DNA from: Psychrobacter sp. UBA3480
Lineage (GTDB): Bacteria; Pseudomonadota; Gammaproteobacteria; Pseudomonadales; Moraxellaceae
Direction of reading: 5' to 3'
DNA: 64,000 bases
Assembly (NCBI RefSeq): GCF_002377945.1
Contig: NZ_DFQV01000033.1
Location: forward strand, 340,577-404,576
Position numbers and translations under genes: made by a program. A model generated the notes under the pieces. That model worked only from the letters and a program-made list of their open reading frames with translations, did no database searches and was not told where the DNA came from. This document shows positions 34,385 to 43,030 of the stretch, piece after piece. How positions within the stretch are numbered: the first letter of the stretch is position 1; every line of letters begins with the position of its first letter.

Positions 34385-34412
34385 GTGGTGGCTTATTTTA
34401 TTGAGCCATCAC
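34385..34412. terminator. Hairpin between convergent SRPBCC and DUF1244 genes
   Basis: GTGGTGGCT / AGCCATCAC, 8 of 9 paired with a 10-base loop. It is probably a bidirectional terminator. Confidence 0.55.
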
Positions 34413-34420
34413 TGTCAGCT

Positions 34421-34732
34421 TTAATCCGTTTTATTCTTGGCAGCTTCAATCTCGTTAAAACGCGCTAACTGCTCTGGCGTGGCTTTTTGTTGATATTTCT
34501 CTTTCCACTCAGCATAAGGCATGCCATAAACAAGCTCGCGAGCATCCTCGTAGTCGATTTCAATACCACGCTCTTCACCAGCCGTTTTATACCATTTAGA
34601 TAAACAGTTACGACAGAAGTCGGCAAGGTTCATTAGCTCGATATTTTGTACATCTTTACGCTCGTCTAAATGAGCTAGTAAGCGCCGAAATGCTGCGGCT
34701 TCTAACTCGATGTTTGATTCTAATTTTGCCAT
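34421..34732 (-). CDS. DUF1244 family protein
   Basis: A 103-residue protein matching the DUF1244 pattern: LEAAAFRRLLAHLDERKDVQNIELMNLA (in blocks), FCRNCLSKWY with two conserved cysteines, and YEDARELVYGMPYAEWKEKYQ. Family members are small, helical and widely conserved in proteobacteria, with no established biochemical role. It has its own ribosome binding site (AGGAAAAT) and is transcribed alone. Confidence 0.88.
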   Translation of the reverse strand: MAKLESNIELEAAAFRRLLAHLDERKDVQNIELMNLADFCRNCLSKWYKTAGEERGIEIDYEDARELVYGMPYAEWKEKYQQKATPEQLARFNEIEAAKNKTD

Positions 34733-34863
34733 AATATTTTCCTAATTGTAGTTGAGCCACTTTAGAACTGAGATGATACTAACGATATAAATATTGCGCA
34801 ACCTATGTCGTTCTATATTAAAAACGAGTACAACAAACTCAAGCATAGTAATGATTTATCAGC

Positions 34864-35484
34864 TTAAAATTTCCTAATCATAATATTAAACCATGCTTTA
34901 TTTCTATTCGCTCTTTGATCAATCGTAAGCCAAGTTTCTTCTTTGAACTTATGATTGATTTTTTGCTTTAAGGTTTCCCAACGTTCTTCATTCATATCGC
35001 AGAAAAAACGTCCATCCTCAATACGATCTCTATTGCCATATTTAAAAGATGCGTAAAAATTACTTTCATCTGTCAGCATGGTGAGTAAGTTATCTACTAA
35101 TTCAGGAAGATCTTCATAAGGTACATGAAGCAGCGAAGCACATGCCCAAATACTCGTAAATCGTTTATGCCACTTCTGAAATGGAATTTGCTCGAAAGTT
35201 ACGCACTGCCAATAAATCATATTATTGTGATGAATTTTTGCCCGCTCAATCAGCTCTCGGCTACCATCAATAGCAGTAACATTGAAGCCTAAGTTGGCAA
35301 AGTGGATACTGTCACGACCTGAGCCGCAGCCTAAATCTAGTATGTGTTGCTGGTGTACTGGTCTAACAGGGAAGTTGTCTATAAAAGGTTGATATAGCTG
35401 ATGCATATCTACACTAATGGTTTGCTCAAAGAATGAATTTGCGTTGCTATCATAAAAGGCTAGGGTGTTTGATTTATTTATCAT
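34864..35484 (-). CDS. Class I SAM-dependent methyltransferase paired with an HNH nuclease
   Basis: A 206-residue Rossmann methyltransferase. The SAM-binding motif ILDLGCGSGRDS (48-59) and acidic AIDGS (Asp73) are clear. At the motif IV position it has IWACASLLHVP (112-122), not the (D/N/S)PP(Y/F/W) of amino-DNA methyltransferases, so it should modify a small molecule, protein or RNA, or a TehB-like substrate. The gene starts 23 bp after the stop of the HNH nuclease gene on the same strand, so the two are probably one transcript. The C-terminal half (FKYGNRDRIEDGRFFCDM) is conserved-looking but unassigned. Confidence 0.85.
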   Translation of the reverse strand: MINKSNTLAFYDSNANSFFEQTISVDMHQLYQPFIDNFPVRPVHQQHILDLGCGSGRDSIHFANLGFNVTAIDGSRELIERAKIHHNNMIYWQCVTFEQIPFQKWHKRFTSIWACASLLHVPYEDLPELVDNLLTMLTDESNFYASFKYGNRDRIEDGRFFCDMNEERWETLKQKINHKFKEETWLTIDQRANRNKAWFNIMIRKF

Positions 35485-35507
35485 GGGCTATATATCGCTG
35501 ATCATTA

Positions 35508-36581
35508 TTAGAAGAGACTACTTCCTTGTTGTCTAGGTTGCCAGACATGAATCAAATGTTCTTTTGAAAAGTTGAAAGACTTCTGCAAAAACTGCTGACG
35601 TGTCTTCTCATTTATACCGGTTTGATTGATTAAAGTTTCGCGTAATGGGTGGTGACTGCCAATCAAATATTCGTTGCGTGTATGCAGTCTTTTCAATAAC
35701 TCAATATTAGGTACTTTAGCAGCTTTACCATCTATACCACGGTTGCAATTAGAGCAAGCAAGTACTAAGTTCCAAACCCCATCGACATTAACTGGCCGAC
35801 AGCAACCAGCGGTTGCTACTTGGGCTTTTAAAGTATGCGGAAAGAAGTGGTCAACGTCTGCTAGCATCATGTCATTAGAAGCAACACTGATTTCTGTAAA
35901 GCAGTAAAAGCATTTGCTCTTTTGATACCCGTTTAATGCACCTCTTGAACTGGTAATATCAATGCGGCAATGTTTCGTATCTTTAGTAAATAATTGTTTG
36001 GTATCTTGGTCAAATTCAACCGAAATTAAACCTTTATTAATATTGAGCTCCCACGCTTTTTCTACCAAGTTCCAACGTGACTCTGTCTCTAAATTCAGAT
36101 TTTTAGCCGAATTATCAAACACATGAAATAACTTGAATAAGTTATCTGTTAGACGTATTCCTTTATTGTGTTTACGCTCGTCAACAAAAAACTCTTCATC
36201 AATTACATCATAAAAACGTTCTTGCACTGCTTTAGTATTGACTACATGAAATGCGTCCAAAACGTATTTAAATCCTTCTTTATTCGTGACATGAATGAGT
36301 TCATCTTCGCTAATCTGTTGATGGTTGAATTGAATGCAAGCATTGATAAACTTACTACTATTAAAAGTGCTTTGTTTAGGGCTATGTTTTAGATGTTCAC
36401 ATAGATGAAAGGCGTAGGGCAGCGCTAAATCTTCGAGCGAAATCAAGTCAGAATCTCTCTCTAAGCTGACATCGATTAGAGTTTTGGCAAGCGCGAATTT
36501 ATAAGAAGCAGTGTTTCTACCAAACAGAATAATAGCTCGCCAGTAATTTTCTAGCGTGGGCTCAACGTCTATGAAGTTCAT
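35508..36581 (-). CDS. HNH endonuclease domain protein
   Basis: A 357-residue protein. About 215 N-terminal residues are helical and unassigned. The C-terminal nuclease has a zinc-braced HNH site: C224 and C227 (CFYC), D244-H245 (DVDHFFPHTL), N271 (WNLVLACSNCNRGIDGK) with C276, C279, N280, and K286. HNH enzymes cut DNA with one metal ion and are common in restriction and phage-defence modules. It is the first gene of a two-gene unit with the methyltransferase, next to tRNA-Gly. The target is unknown, and no canonical DNA methylase is present to make it a classical type II system. Confidence 0.88.
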   Translation of the reverse strand: MNFIDVEPTLENYWRAIILFGRNTASYKFALAKTLIDVSLERDSDLISLEDLALPYAFHLCEHLKHSPKQSTFNSSKFINACIQFNHQQISEDELIHVTNKEGFKYVLDAFHVVNTKAVQERFYDVIDEEFFVDERKHNKGIRLTDNLFKLFHVFDNSAKNLNLETESRWNLVEKAWELNINKGLISVEFDQDTKQLFTKDTKHCRIDITSSRGALNGYQKSKCFYCFTEISVASNDMMLADVDHFFPHTLKAQVATAGCCRPVNVDGVWNLVLACSNCNRGIDGKAAKVPNIELLKRLHTRNEYLIGSHHPLRETLINQTGINEKTRQQFLQKSFNFSKEHLIHVWQPRQQGSSLF

Positions 36582-36803
36582 GAATGGCTCAATCTGTCGT
36601 TAATTAGAATGGACTGTAGTGATAGTCAACTCTAATAGTACTATAACTTTGACAATTGAAATGATATTTCCACTTTAGAGGGTTAGTTCGAAATGGTCAC
36701 GTTTTGGTCACGGTGCTGATTTTGAGACTTTTATCTGGTTAGATTAACTTAATGATTTGATTGGGTAATAAGATACAGAAACGCTGTAGCCCCTGAAAAT
36801 TGG
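36582..36803. other. Upstream region of the HNH/methyltransferase pair
   Basis: 222 bp between the HNH start and the tRNA terminator. It contains an 8-bp direct repeat TGGTCACG at 36694-36701 and 36705-36712 (11-bp period), a possible regulator site or a scar of a former integrated element. No integrase or copy of the tRNA 3' end is visible. Confidence 0.35.
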
Positions 36804-36846
36804 ACAAAAAAAATCCTCACTTCTTATTTAAGAAGTGAGGATTTTA
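36804..36846 (-). terminator. Rho-independent terminator of tRNA-Gly
   Basis: Perfect 16-bp arms AAAATCCTCACTTCTT / AAGAAGTGAGGATTTT with a 4-base loop and a T run on the reverse strand. Confidence 0.9.
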
Positions 36847-36866
36847 GTGCTTTTTTAAGCTATATT

Positions 36867-36941
36867 TGGAGCGGGAAAAGAGATTCGAACTCTCGACCCC
36901 AACCTTGGCAAGGTTATGCTCTACCACTGAGCTATTCCCGC
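36867..36941 (-). tRNA. tRNA-Gly (anticodon GCC)
   Basis: On the reverse strand the 75-nt sequence starts GCGGGAATAGCTCAGTGG, has the anticodon loop around TTGCCAA (GCC), the T-loop GTTCGAATC, a 7-bp acceptor stem (GCGGGAA/TTCCCGC), discriminator T and an encoded CCA. It is followed by a strong terminator. Confidence 0.97.
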
Positions 36942-37201
36942 TAATTATCAATTAACTATCGTCAGTTGATGAAGGCGTATTATACGCAGTTTTTTTTAGG
37001 TGTCAACACCTATGACGAAAAAAATTAAAGTTATTAAAATAGGCATGTCTTCTGGCCATGGATATATGTTATAACGGTTTATTATAATATGTATTCCAAA
37101 AGCTTTGTAGTACATAAATAAGCTGGGACGCACTTTATAATTTAATCGTAATCACATTCACAATTATCAATATTTACAAAGATAAGTCATAAGGATAAAA
37201 A

Positions 37202-38872
37202 ATGAGTCAACAATATACCATCGCTGATTATTTGTTTGATCGTGTCGCAGAAGCGGGTGCATCTGAGATATTTGGCGTGCCTGGTGATTTTAACTTAACT
37301 TTTTTGGATAACGTTATTGCTTCTGACAAGTTACGCTGGGTGGGTAATACCAATGAGCTAAATGCTGGCTATGCTGCTGATGGTTATGCACGTGAGCGTG
37401 GGTTTGCCGCCATGGTGACGACTTTTGGCGTAGGCGAACTATCAGCGATTAACGCGACCGCAGGTTCTTTTGCTGAGTACGCACCGGTATTGCATATCGT
37501 CGGTGCACCAAGCACAGCGCTACAAGACTCAAAGCGCCGTATTCATCATTCGCTTGGTGATGGTGTATTCAATCATTTTATTAAGATGGTCGAGCCTGTA
37601 ACGGTAGCCCGTGCGCAGCTCACCCCTGAGAACGCTGCCTCAGAAATTGATAGAGTGATTCGCTTAATACTTAAAAAGCATCGCCCAGGTTACTTACTAT
37701 TATCACCAGACGTCGCGCGTCAGCCTATCTACCCACCAACGACCAAGTTGATCGATAGCCAAGAAGACATTACTAGCCAAGCGGCATTATCAGATTTTAA
37801 GCAAGCACTAACCGAGTTTTTGCCAAACAAGACCACGACACTAATGGCAGATTTGATGGTGCATCGTTTGGGGTTACAGCCACAGCTCAAAGCATTGATC
37901 GCTGATACAGATATTCCTTATACCACGCTATCTTGGGGCAAGACGCTGCTTGATGAAAATAGTGATCGTTGGGCAGGCACTTATGCGGGTGTTGCTTCGC
38001 GTCCAATTGTCAAAGATGCGGTAGAAAACTGCGAATGCCTTATCAAAGTAGGGGTGCAATATACTGACACTACTACCGCAGGGTTTAGCCAAGATATCAA
38101 TGAAGATGTGGTCGTAGACTTGCACTATGAGCGTGCCTCTATCAGTGGTAAGAACTTTGCACCGATTGCGTTAAAAGATGCGTTGCAAGCCCTGCATGAA
38201 GTGATGACCTCTGGCATTAACATCGTGCCAAAACCTTTCTGTGAAGAAGTTAAGCCGCACGAACAAAAAGGTAAAGACAGTGAGGCTATCCGCCAAGATG
38301 ACCTATGGCATATTATCGCTGACCGCTTAGACCACAATAACTTGGTGTTTTCTGAACAAGGGACGGCCTATTTTGGTATCAGTGATGTGCGCCTGCCAGA
38401 AGGGGTAACGTCATATGGGCAGCCGATGTGGGGGTCAATTGGCTACACGTTGCCTGCCAGCTTGGGCGCGGCAATCGCATCGCCAGATAAGCGCAGTGTG
38501 TTATTGATTGGGGATGGTTCAGCATTGCTAACGATCCAAGAGCTAGCGGTCATGATTCAAGAGCGCATCAATCCTGTAATTGTCTTAATCAATAACGACG
38601 GCTATACGGTAGAGCGCGCGATTCATGGCGAAAACCAATACTATAATGATATTCCTAAATGCGATTGGCAAATCATGCCGCGAGCGTTTGGCGCGACAGA
38701 AGAAAATAGCGTATTACTCAAAGCAGAGACAGCAGGCGAGCTAAAATCTGCTTTCGACAAAGCTGCTGCGACTACCGATAAGCTTATAATGATTGAGGTG
38801 ATCGCAGACAAGCATGATATTCCGCCATTGCTGGCAGACATCAGCGCGGCACTAAAGCCAAAAAAGGATTAA
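37202..38872 (+). CDS. Thiamine-diphosphate alpha-keto acid decarboxylase (IpdC/PDC-like)
   Basis: A 556-residue ThDP decarboxylase. EIFGVPGDFNLTFLD at the N-terminus, the cofactor-activating Glu in GNTNELNAGYAADGYAR, the His-His pair in RRIHHSLGDG that marks non-oxidative decarboxylases, and the ThDP/Mg segment GDGSALLTIQEL...NNDGYTVE near 433-470. It converts a 2-oxo acid to the aldehyde plus CO2; pyruvate, indolepyruvate and branched oxo acids are all possible. It is a single gene with a terminator downstream. A second ThDP enzyme at 44149 is of the acetolactate-synthase-like class and lacks the His-His pair. Confidence 0.88.
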   Translation: MSQQYTIADYLFDRVAEAGASEIFGVPGDFNLTFLDNVIASDKLRWVGNTNELNAGYAADGYARERGFAAMVTTFGVGELSAINATAGSFAEYAPVLHIVGAPSTALQDSKRRIHHSLGDGVFNHFIKMVEPVTVARAQLTPENAASEIDRVIRLILKKHRPGYLLLSPDVARQPIYPPTTKLIDSQEDITSQAALSDFKQALTEFLPNKTTTLMADLMVHRLGLQPQLKALIADTDIPYTTLSWGKTLLDENSDRWAGTYAGVASRPIVKDAVENCECLIKVGVQYTDTTTAGFSQDINEDVVVDLHYERASISGKNFAPIALKDALQALHEVMTSGINIVPKPFCEEVKPHEQKGKDSEAIRQDDLWHIIADRLDHNNLVFSEQGTAYFGISDVRLPEGVTSYGQPMWGSIGYTLPASLGAAIASPDKRSVLLIGDGSALLTIQELAVMIQERINPVIVLINNDGYTVERAIHGENQYYNDIPKCDWQIMPRAFGATEENSVLLKAETAGELKSAFDKAAATTDKLIMIEVIADKHDIPPLLADISAALKPKKD

Positions 38873-38908
38873 GCAATTCGTAGAAACTTACTGAATAAAA
38901 GTAACAGC

Positions 38909-38945
38909 CCCATTTAGCAACTTAGCTGAGTGGGGTTTTTTGCAT
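38909..38945 (+). terminator. Rho-independent terminator after the decarboxylase gene
   Basis: CCCCA...TGGGG arms with inner TAGC/GCT(G) pairing, followed by TTTTTT. Confidence 0.8.
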
Positions 38946-39061
38946 TTTTTATCATACGGATTAATTAATCAGCGATTGCTCTTATGTCAGTTTGCAGACT
39001 TTAGTATCATGGCGGATTGGGCTACGTTCAGCCTTTATAGTCAACAGGAGATGGACCCGTC

Positions 39062-39397
39062 GTGATTTGGTTAAAAATGCTCATCGGCGCCTTGATGGTA
39101 CTGGCGATTCAAATGTTCGCCCAAACCCGATTTTTCTATTTGGCGGCACTTGCGCCACTATTCCCTACGTTTACGTTAATCAGTCACTTTATCGTTGGTA
39201 CTGAGCGCAGTCCTGCTGATTTAAAGGTCGCGTTGATATTTAGTATGCTTGGTGTCATACCGCATTTGATTTATACCTTTGTGGTGTTTTTTAGCATCAG
39301 TTATATGAGTTTATACAAGGCACTGCTATTAGGGGTGGTCGCTTGGACGGTTGCGGCTGCGATTCTGGTACTGACATGGCAATACATTCAGGGTTAA
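39062..39397 (+). CDS. glpM: GlpM family small membrane protein
   Basis: A 111-residue protein with about four hydrophobic spans. MIWLKMLIGALMVLAIQMFA, FFYLAALAPLFPTFTLISHF and WTVAAAILVLTWQYI match the GlpM family, which was named from a Pseudomonas gene affecting alginate production and membrane glycerol metabolism; its molecular role is not settled. The start is GTG at 39062 with AGGAG about 12 bases upstream. No glp genes are nearby. Confidence 0.78.
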   Translation: MIWLKMLIGALMVLAIQMFAQTRFFYLAALAPLFPTFTLISHFIVGTERSPADLKVALIFSMLGVIPHLIYTFVVFFSISYMSLYKALLLGVVAWTVAAAILVLTWQYIQG

Positions 39398-39497
39398 GTG
39401 ATATTAAGACGTAAACTCTTTTAGCACAGCAATGATATTTTATAAACTTAACTTTAATATTAGAGCGTTTTTTATTGAAGTCTTTTTTATTGATCTA

Positions 39498-39667
39498 GGG
39501 CGTGTCTTCAATTCACCCGATAGTCATCTAAATGGGCTAAAAATGGCTAAATCTTGTCAAACAGCGTCAAATAGCTGGTTAATATCCCGATATTAGCTGC
39601 GCTATTTTTCTTGTTTGACGGCAATTTATCTCATTTTTATCACCATTTTTGAAATGAAGACACGCCC
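39498..39667. mobile_element. MITE-like element A, copy 2 (170 bp)
   Basis: Near-perfect terminal inverted repeats: GGGCGTGTCTTCAATTC and, inverted at the other end, GGGCGTGTCTTCATTTC (16 of 17). TA flanks both sides (39496-39497 and 39668-39669). It has the same length as copy 1 and about 80-85% identity by eye. It lies in the gap between glpM and cvrA and contains no open frame. Confidence 0.85.
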
Positions 39668-39848
39668 TAGTATTGGCTGCTAGTTCTGATGGTAATGCTA
39701 ATATCATCATAAATAATTGTCATTCATATTTTGAATAACGGCCGCTTATGATAGGCTCACTGGTGTAATATCTACTAACAGCAAGATAACGAAAACCCCA
39801 TCGCAATCAATTACTATTCTTAATAATAAAAAATAGGGCTCAAAAAAA

Positions 39849-41639
39849 ATGGATACCTTAAATATCCTGTATCTCGTAGGCGCAGTATTAATTTTCGCCA
39901 GTATCATGGCGAGTACATTATCGGCGCGCTTAGGCGTACCATTATTGTTGCTGTTTTTGATAGTGGGTATGTTGGCAGGCGAGCAGGGTATCTTGGGTAT
40001 TGAGTTCTCTCAATATGCGCTAGCCAATTTCGTTGGGCAGGCAGCCTTAGCCTGTATCTTGCTAGATGGTGGTTTACGCACTTCCTTTAAATCATTTCGA
40101 GTGGGTCTAAAGCCTGCAATTACGCTGGCCACGTGGGGCGTGTTGGTCACGGTCATGGTGCTAGGTGTATTTGTCACTTGGCTGCTCGATGTCGATTGGC
40201 GCTTTGGTTTACTGATGGCAGCGATTGTCGGCTCGACCGATGCCGCCGCCGTATTTTCTCTATTACGTAATGGCGGCGTCAAGCTAAATGACCGTGTGCA
40301 GGCTACGCTTGAACTTGAGTCTGGTGCCAACGATCCCTTGGCTATTTTATTAGTCACTGGTTTGATTGCCTTAAATGTTGATCCTGATGGTCAGACAGTA
40401 TTTGGCTTTTTAGTTTTATTGCTACAGCAGCTGAGCTTTGGGCTAGGTATGGGCTTATTGTTCGGTTATTTCTTATCCCGATTATTGCCCAAGGTACATT
40501 TGGCAGAAGGCATGTACGCTATTTTGATTCTCTCTGCTGGTTTGGCTGTGTTCGCCGCGACCAATCTCATTGGCGGCAGTGGATTTTTGGCGGTATACCT
40601 TACTGGTGTGCTAATCGGCAACCATAAGGTGCGCTCGACAGAGCATGTCATGCGAGTGATGGACAGCTTTGCTTGGCTGTCTCAGGCAGTACTGTTTGTG
40701 GTATTAGGACTGCTGGTCACTCCCTCAAACGTCCTCAATGTCTGGCATTATTCGGTTGCAATCGCGCTCTTTATGATCTTTGTAGCGCGTCCTATTGCCG
40801 TCTATACCAGTGTCAAACCTTTCAAATTTAAAGACAGAGAAATTGGGTTTATCTCTTGGGTTGGTTTACGCGGTGCAGTGCCTATTACTTTGGCGATTTT
40901 ACCGGTCATGGCTGGGATAGATAATGCTTTTATGCTGTTTGATATTGCCTTTGGGGTCGTAGTTCTGTCGTTGATTTTGCAAGGCACAACTATCCCGACG
41001 ATGGCCAATCTATTTAAAGTACGTATTCCAACCAATAAAGATCCCAAAGAAGAGCATGAGGTCTGGGTATCTGATAAGGCCAGTATCACGCTGTATGAGT
41101 TTGAGGCAAAGTCGGGTGCATTTGCCATTGGACGTCATCCTATGGGTATATCCAAAGGCATCAACCCAGATGAAATCAGTGTCTTTGCGCTAGTCCGTAA
41201 TCAGCAAATCGTAGTAGTCGATGACAACACAAAGCTAAAATTCGGCGACAGTGTCTGGTATGCGATGAGAGGTAATCACGCGAGCAAAATTGCCAAGATT
41301 TTTAATGACACGACATTAGATCGCAAAGCTATCGATGACTTCTATGGCGATTGGTTGCTATCACCGAGTGTCAAGCTTGGAGACTTGCCGTTTTTTACAG
41401 GAATTATGGCGTCTGAGACATTGGTAAAAACACTCAAAACGTCCGATGAAGACAGCGCAAAAAACATGTGGGAGCAGACGGTGGCCGAGTACGTGAAATC
41501 ACATTTAGGTACCGCGCCAGTGTCGGGCGATACCGTTGTAATAAGTGATGAATGGTCGCTGGTTATTAAGGAAGTCGATGACAAAGGAAAGTTAAGAACC
41601 ATTGGTCTAAAGTACCAAGACCAAGTAGCGACCGCTTAA
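39849..41639 (+). CDS. cvrA: K+/H+ antiporter (CvrA/NhaP2 type)
   Basis: A 596-residue CPA1 antiporter. About 12 membrane helices fill residues 1-390, including LGVPLLLLFLIVGMLAGE and the ion-site GSTDAAAVFSLLRNGG followed by LELESGANDPLAILL (Asp in the N-D pair). After the membrane part come a TrkA-C/RCK-like regulatory domain (about 400-480, EFEAKSGAFAIGRHPMG) and a CorC/HlyC-like domain to the C-terminus, the arrangement of E. coli CvrA/NhaP2. It exchanges cytoplasmic K+ for protons and contributes to osmotic and pH balance. It is a single gene. Confidence 0.9.
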   Translation: MDTLNILYLVGAVLIFASIMASTLSARLGVPLLLLFLIVGMLAGEQGILGIEFSQYALANFVGQAALACILLDGGLRTSFKSFRVGLKPAITLATWGVLVTVMVLGVFVTWLLDVDWRFGLLMAAIVGSTDAAAVFSLLRNGGVKLNDRVQATLELESGANDPLAILLVTGLIALNVDPDGQTVFGFLVLLLQQLSFGLGMGLLFGYFLSRLLPKVHLAEGMYAILILSAGLAVFAATNLIGGSGFLAVYLTGVLIGNHKVRSTEHVMRVMDSFAWLSQAVLFVVLGLLVTPSNVLNVWHYSVAIALFMIFVARPIAVYTSVKPFKFKDREIGFISWVGLRGAVPITLAILPVMAGIDNAFMLFDIAFGVVVLSLILQGTTIPTMANLFKVRIPTNKDPKEEHEVWVSDKASITLYEFEAKSGAFAIGRHPMGISKGINPDEISVFALVRNQQIVVVDDNTKLKFGDSVWYAMRGNHASKIAKIFNDTTLDRKAIDDFYGDWLLSPSVKLGDLPFFTGIMASETLVKTLKTSDEDSAKNMWEQTVAEYVKSHLGTAPVSGDTVVISDEWSLVIKEVDDKGKLRTIGLKYQDQVATA

Positions 41640-41789
41640 ATGTTTATCGTAACTTTGTAATAGCTAACTATCAAAATAGCAAGATAAGGCTTAATTTTTG
41701 AAGGCATTACTTTCAAGACAATGCACCAGCTACTAGAATTCTATAATTAAGAAACACTGAGAGTCCAAGTAGCAAAATGTGCTGATAAA

Positions 41790-42710
41790 TTAGGCTTTAG
41801 AATAATTCTCTGACAACAAATTTATCATTTTATTCAAAAAATCTGCCACATGTTTGTGTAGGTTTTCTCGGTATGCCCAGTGATGCTTCACTTCATAGCT
41901 TGCCTCATCAGGCAGTAGTATTTTCATCAGCCCCATCTCTTCATAGCGCATTGCTAGATCGCGTGGCAAGTAACCCACATGGTGACCTGCTAGGATAAGC
42001 TGCGCGGTGGCTTCCATCTGATAGGTAGTTGCGCTCAGTATTTTTGGGCGAATATGGTTGATACTGACATCAGTAATATAGCCTCGTTTCACCCAATGAT
42101 GGTCTTGCTCTAATTCCTCAAATGTTAGCTTGTCAGGCTCATGAAATGAACGATGCTCACGCCCGCAGCAGACCACTTGTGTTTCGATAAAAGCAGGTTG
42201 AAAGGTCAATAGCGGCGGAAAGCTACCAAAGTATCCCACACCAATATCGCTCTCGTTACCGAGGAGCTTTTCTATCATACTCTCAGGACTTTGCACGTCA
42301 ATCGAAAAGTGTATTAATGGATTGTCACGGTAGCTAGCAGCCAAACACTGACGCAGCGCATCATAAAAAAGCGTCGGCATCTGATCGATTAAACACAGTC
42401 TGATGTGACCACCACGCACAGAATCTAACTGACGGATGTAGTGCAATTGATGTTGAAAGCTGGCAACGGCTTCTGTAAAGCTCAAACAAGCCTCATACAC
42501 TGCCGCACCGTCCTCTGTGAGCTTAAACCCTGCACGACCACGATGGCACAGCGTCATTCCTAAGCGGTCTTCTAAATGGGTCAAATGTCCACTGATGACA
42601 GAAGTCGTGACATTTAAGCGTGACTGAGCGGCCGTCACGCCTTGGCACTCTACGATAGCCATAAAACTACGCAGCGTTTTTATATCTATTTTTATCAGCT
42701 CATCTAGCAT
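41790..42710 (-). CDS. LysR family regulator of the guanidinobutyrate cluster (GbuR-like)
   Basis: A 306-residue LysR-type regulator. The winged helix-turn-helix at about 10-70 reads TLRSFMAIVECQGVTAAQSRLNV then TTSVISGHLTHLEDRLGM. The effector domain has VRGGHIRLCLIDQMPT and a VGYFGSFPP segment. It diverges from the ureohydrolase gene at 43031, the first of five catabolic genes. In Pseudomonas aeruginosa a LysR protein, GbuR, next to gbuA activates guanidinobutyrase; the same role is inferred here. The 320-bp gap should hold the shared promoter region. Confidence 0.85.
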   Translation of the reverse strand: MLDELIKIDIKTLRSFMAIVECQGVTAAQSRLNVTTSVISGHLTHLEDRLGMTLCHRGRAGFKLTEDGAAVYEACLSFTEAVASFQHQLHYIRQLDSVRGGHIRLCLIDQMPTLFYDALRQCLAASYRDNPLIHFSIDVQSPESMIEKLLGNESDIGVGYFGSFPPLLTFQPAFIETQVVCCGREHRSFHEPDKLTFEELEQDHHWVKRGYITDVSINHIRPKILSATTYQMEATAQLILAGHHVGYLPRDLAMRYEEMGLMKILLPDEASYEVKHHWAYRENLHKHVADFLNKMINLLSENYSKA

Positions 42711-43030
42711 CGATCGCCACCCTATATCAAATTAATTAAATAGTAATGGATAAGAATTGAGTAATTTTCATCAACCTTACTTTTGTATGTGTATTCGTAC
42801 TATCCATTAAGGAATAAAAAGTAAAAGCTAATTTTATCAAGGTTTTAAGATTACCTAACAAAATATTCTGCTTGTCAAAACTTCTGATAATAATATGTAA
42901 ATTTCGTTTACTACGAAAAAATAGAAGTTTGCTTCTGAATTTTACCATGGTTCATGCTCTTATATTTATGTATTGTCAATGGCATGTAGCAAATTGTGTA
43001 CTTAAACCAAATAGAACAAGGAAGTAACTT
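42711..43030. other. Divergent control region, LysR / ureohydrolase
   Basis: 320 bp, AT-rich, with several runs of A and T. No perfect palindrome of operator size stands out; the GGAAG ribosome site of the ureohydrolase gene begins near 43020. LysR T-N11-A boxes may be present but too degenerate to call. Confidence 0.3.

Noticed and set aside
34864..36581. Classical type II restriction-modification system
   Set aside because: The methyltransferase lacks the DNA-methylase motif IV (it has ACASLL), so the pair cannot be called R-M.
36867..36941. Genomic island integrated at the tRNA-Gly 3' end
   Set aside because: No integrase and no second copy of the tRNA 3' end was found beside the HNH/methyltransferase pair; kept only as a possibility.
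42711..43030. Guanidine riboswitch controlling the guanidinobutyrate cluster
   Set aside because: No conserved guanidine-aptamer motifs (such as paired ACGR loops) were seen; a LysR regulator is a sufficient explanation.
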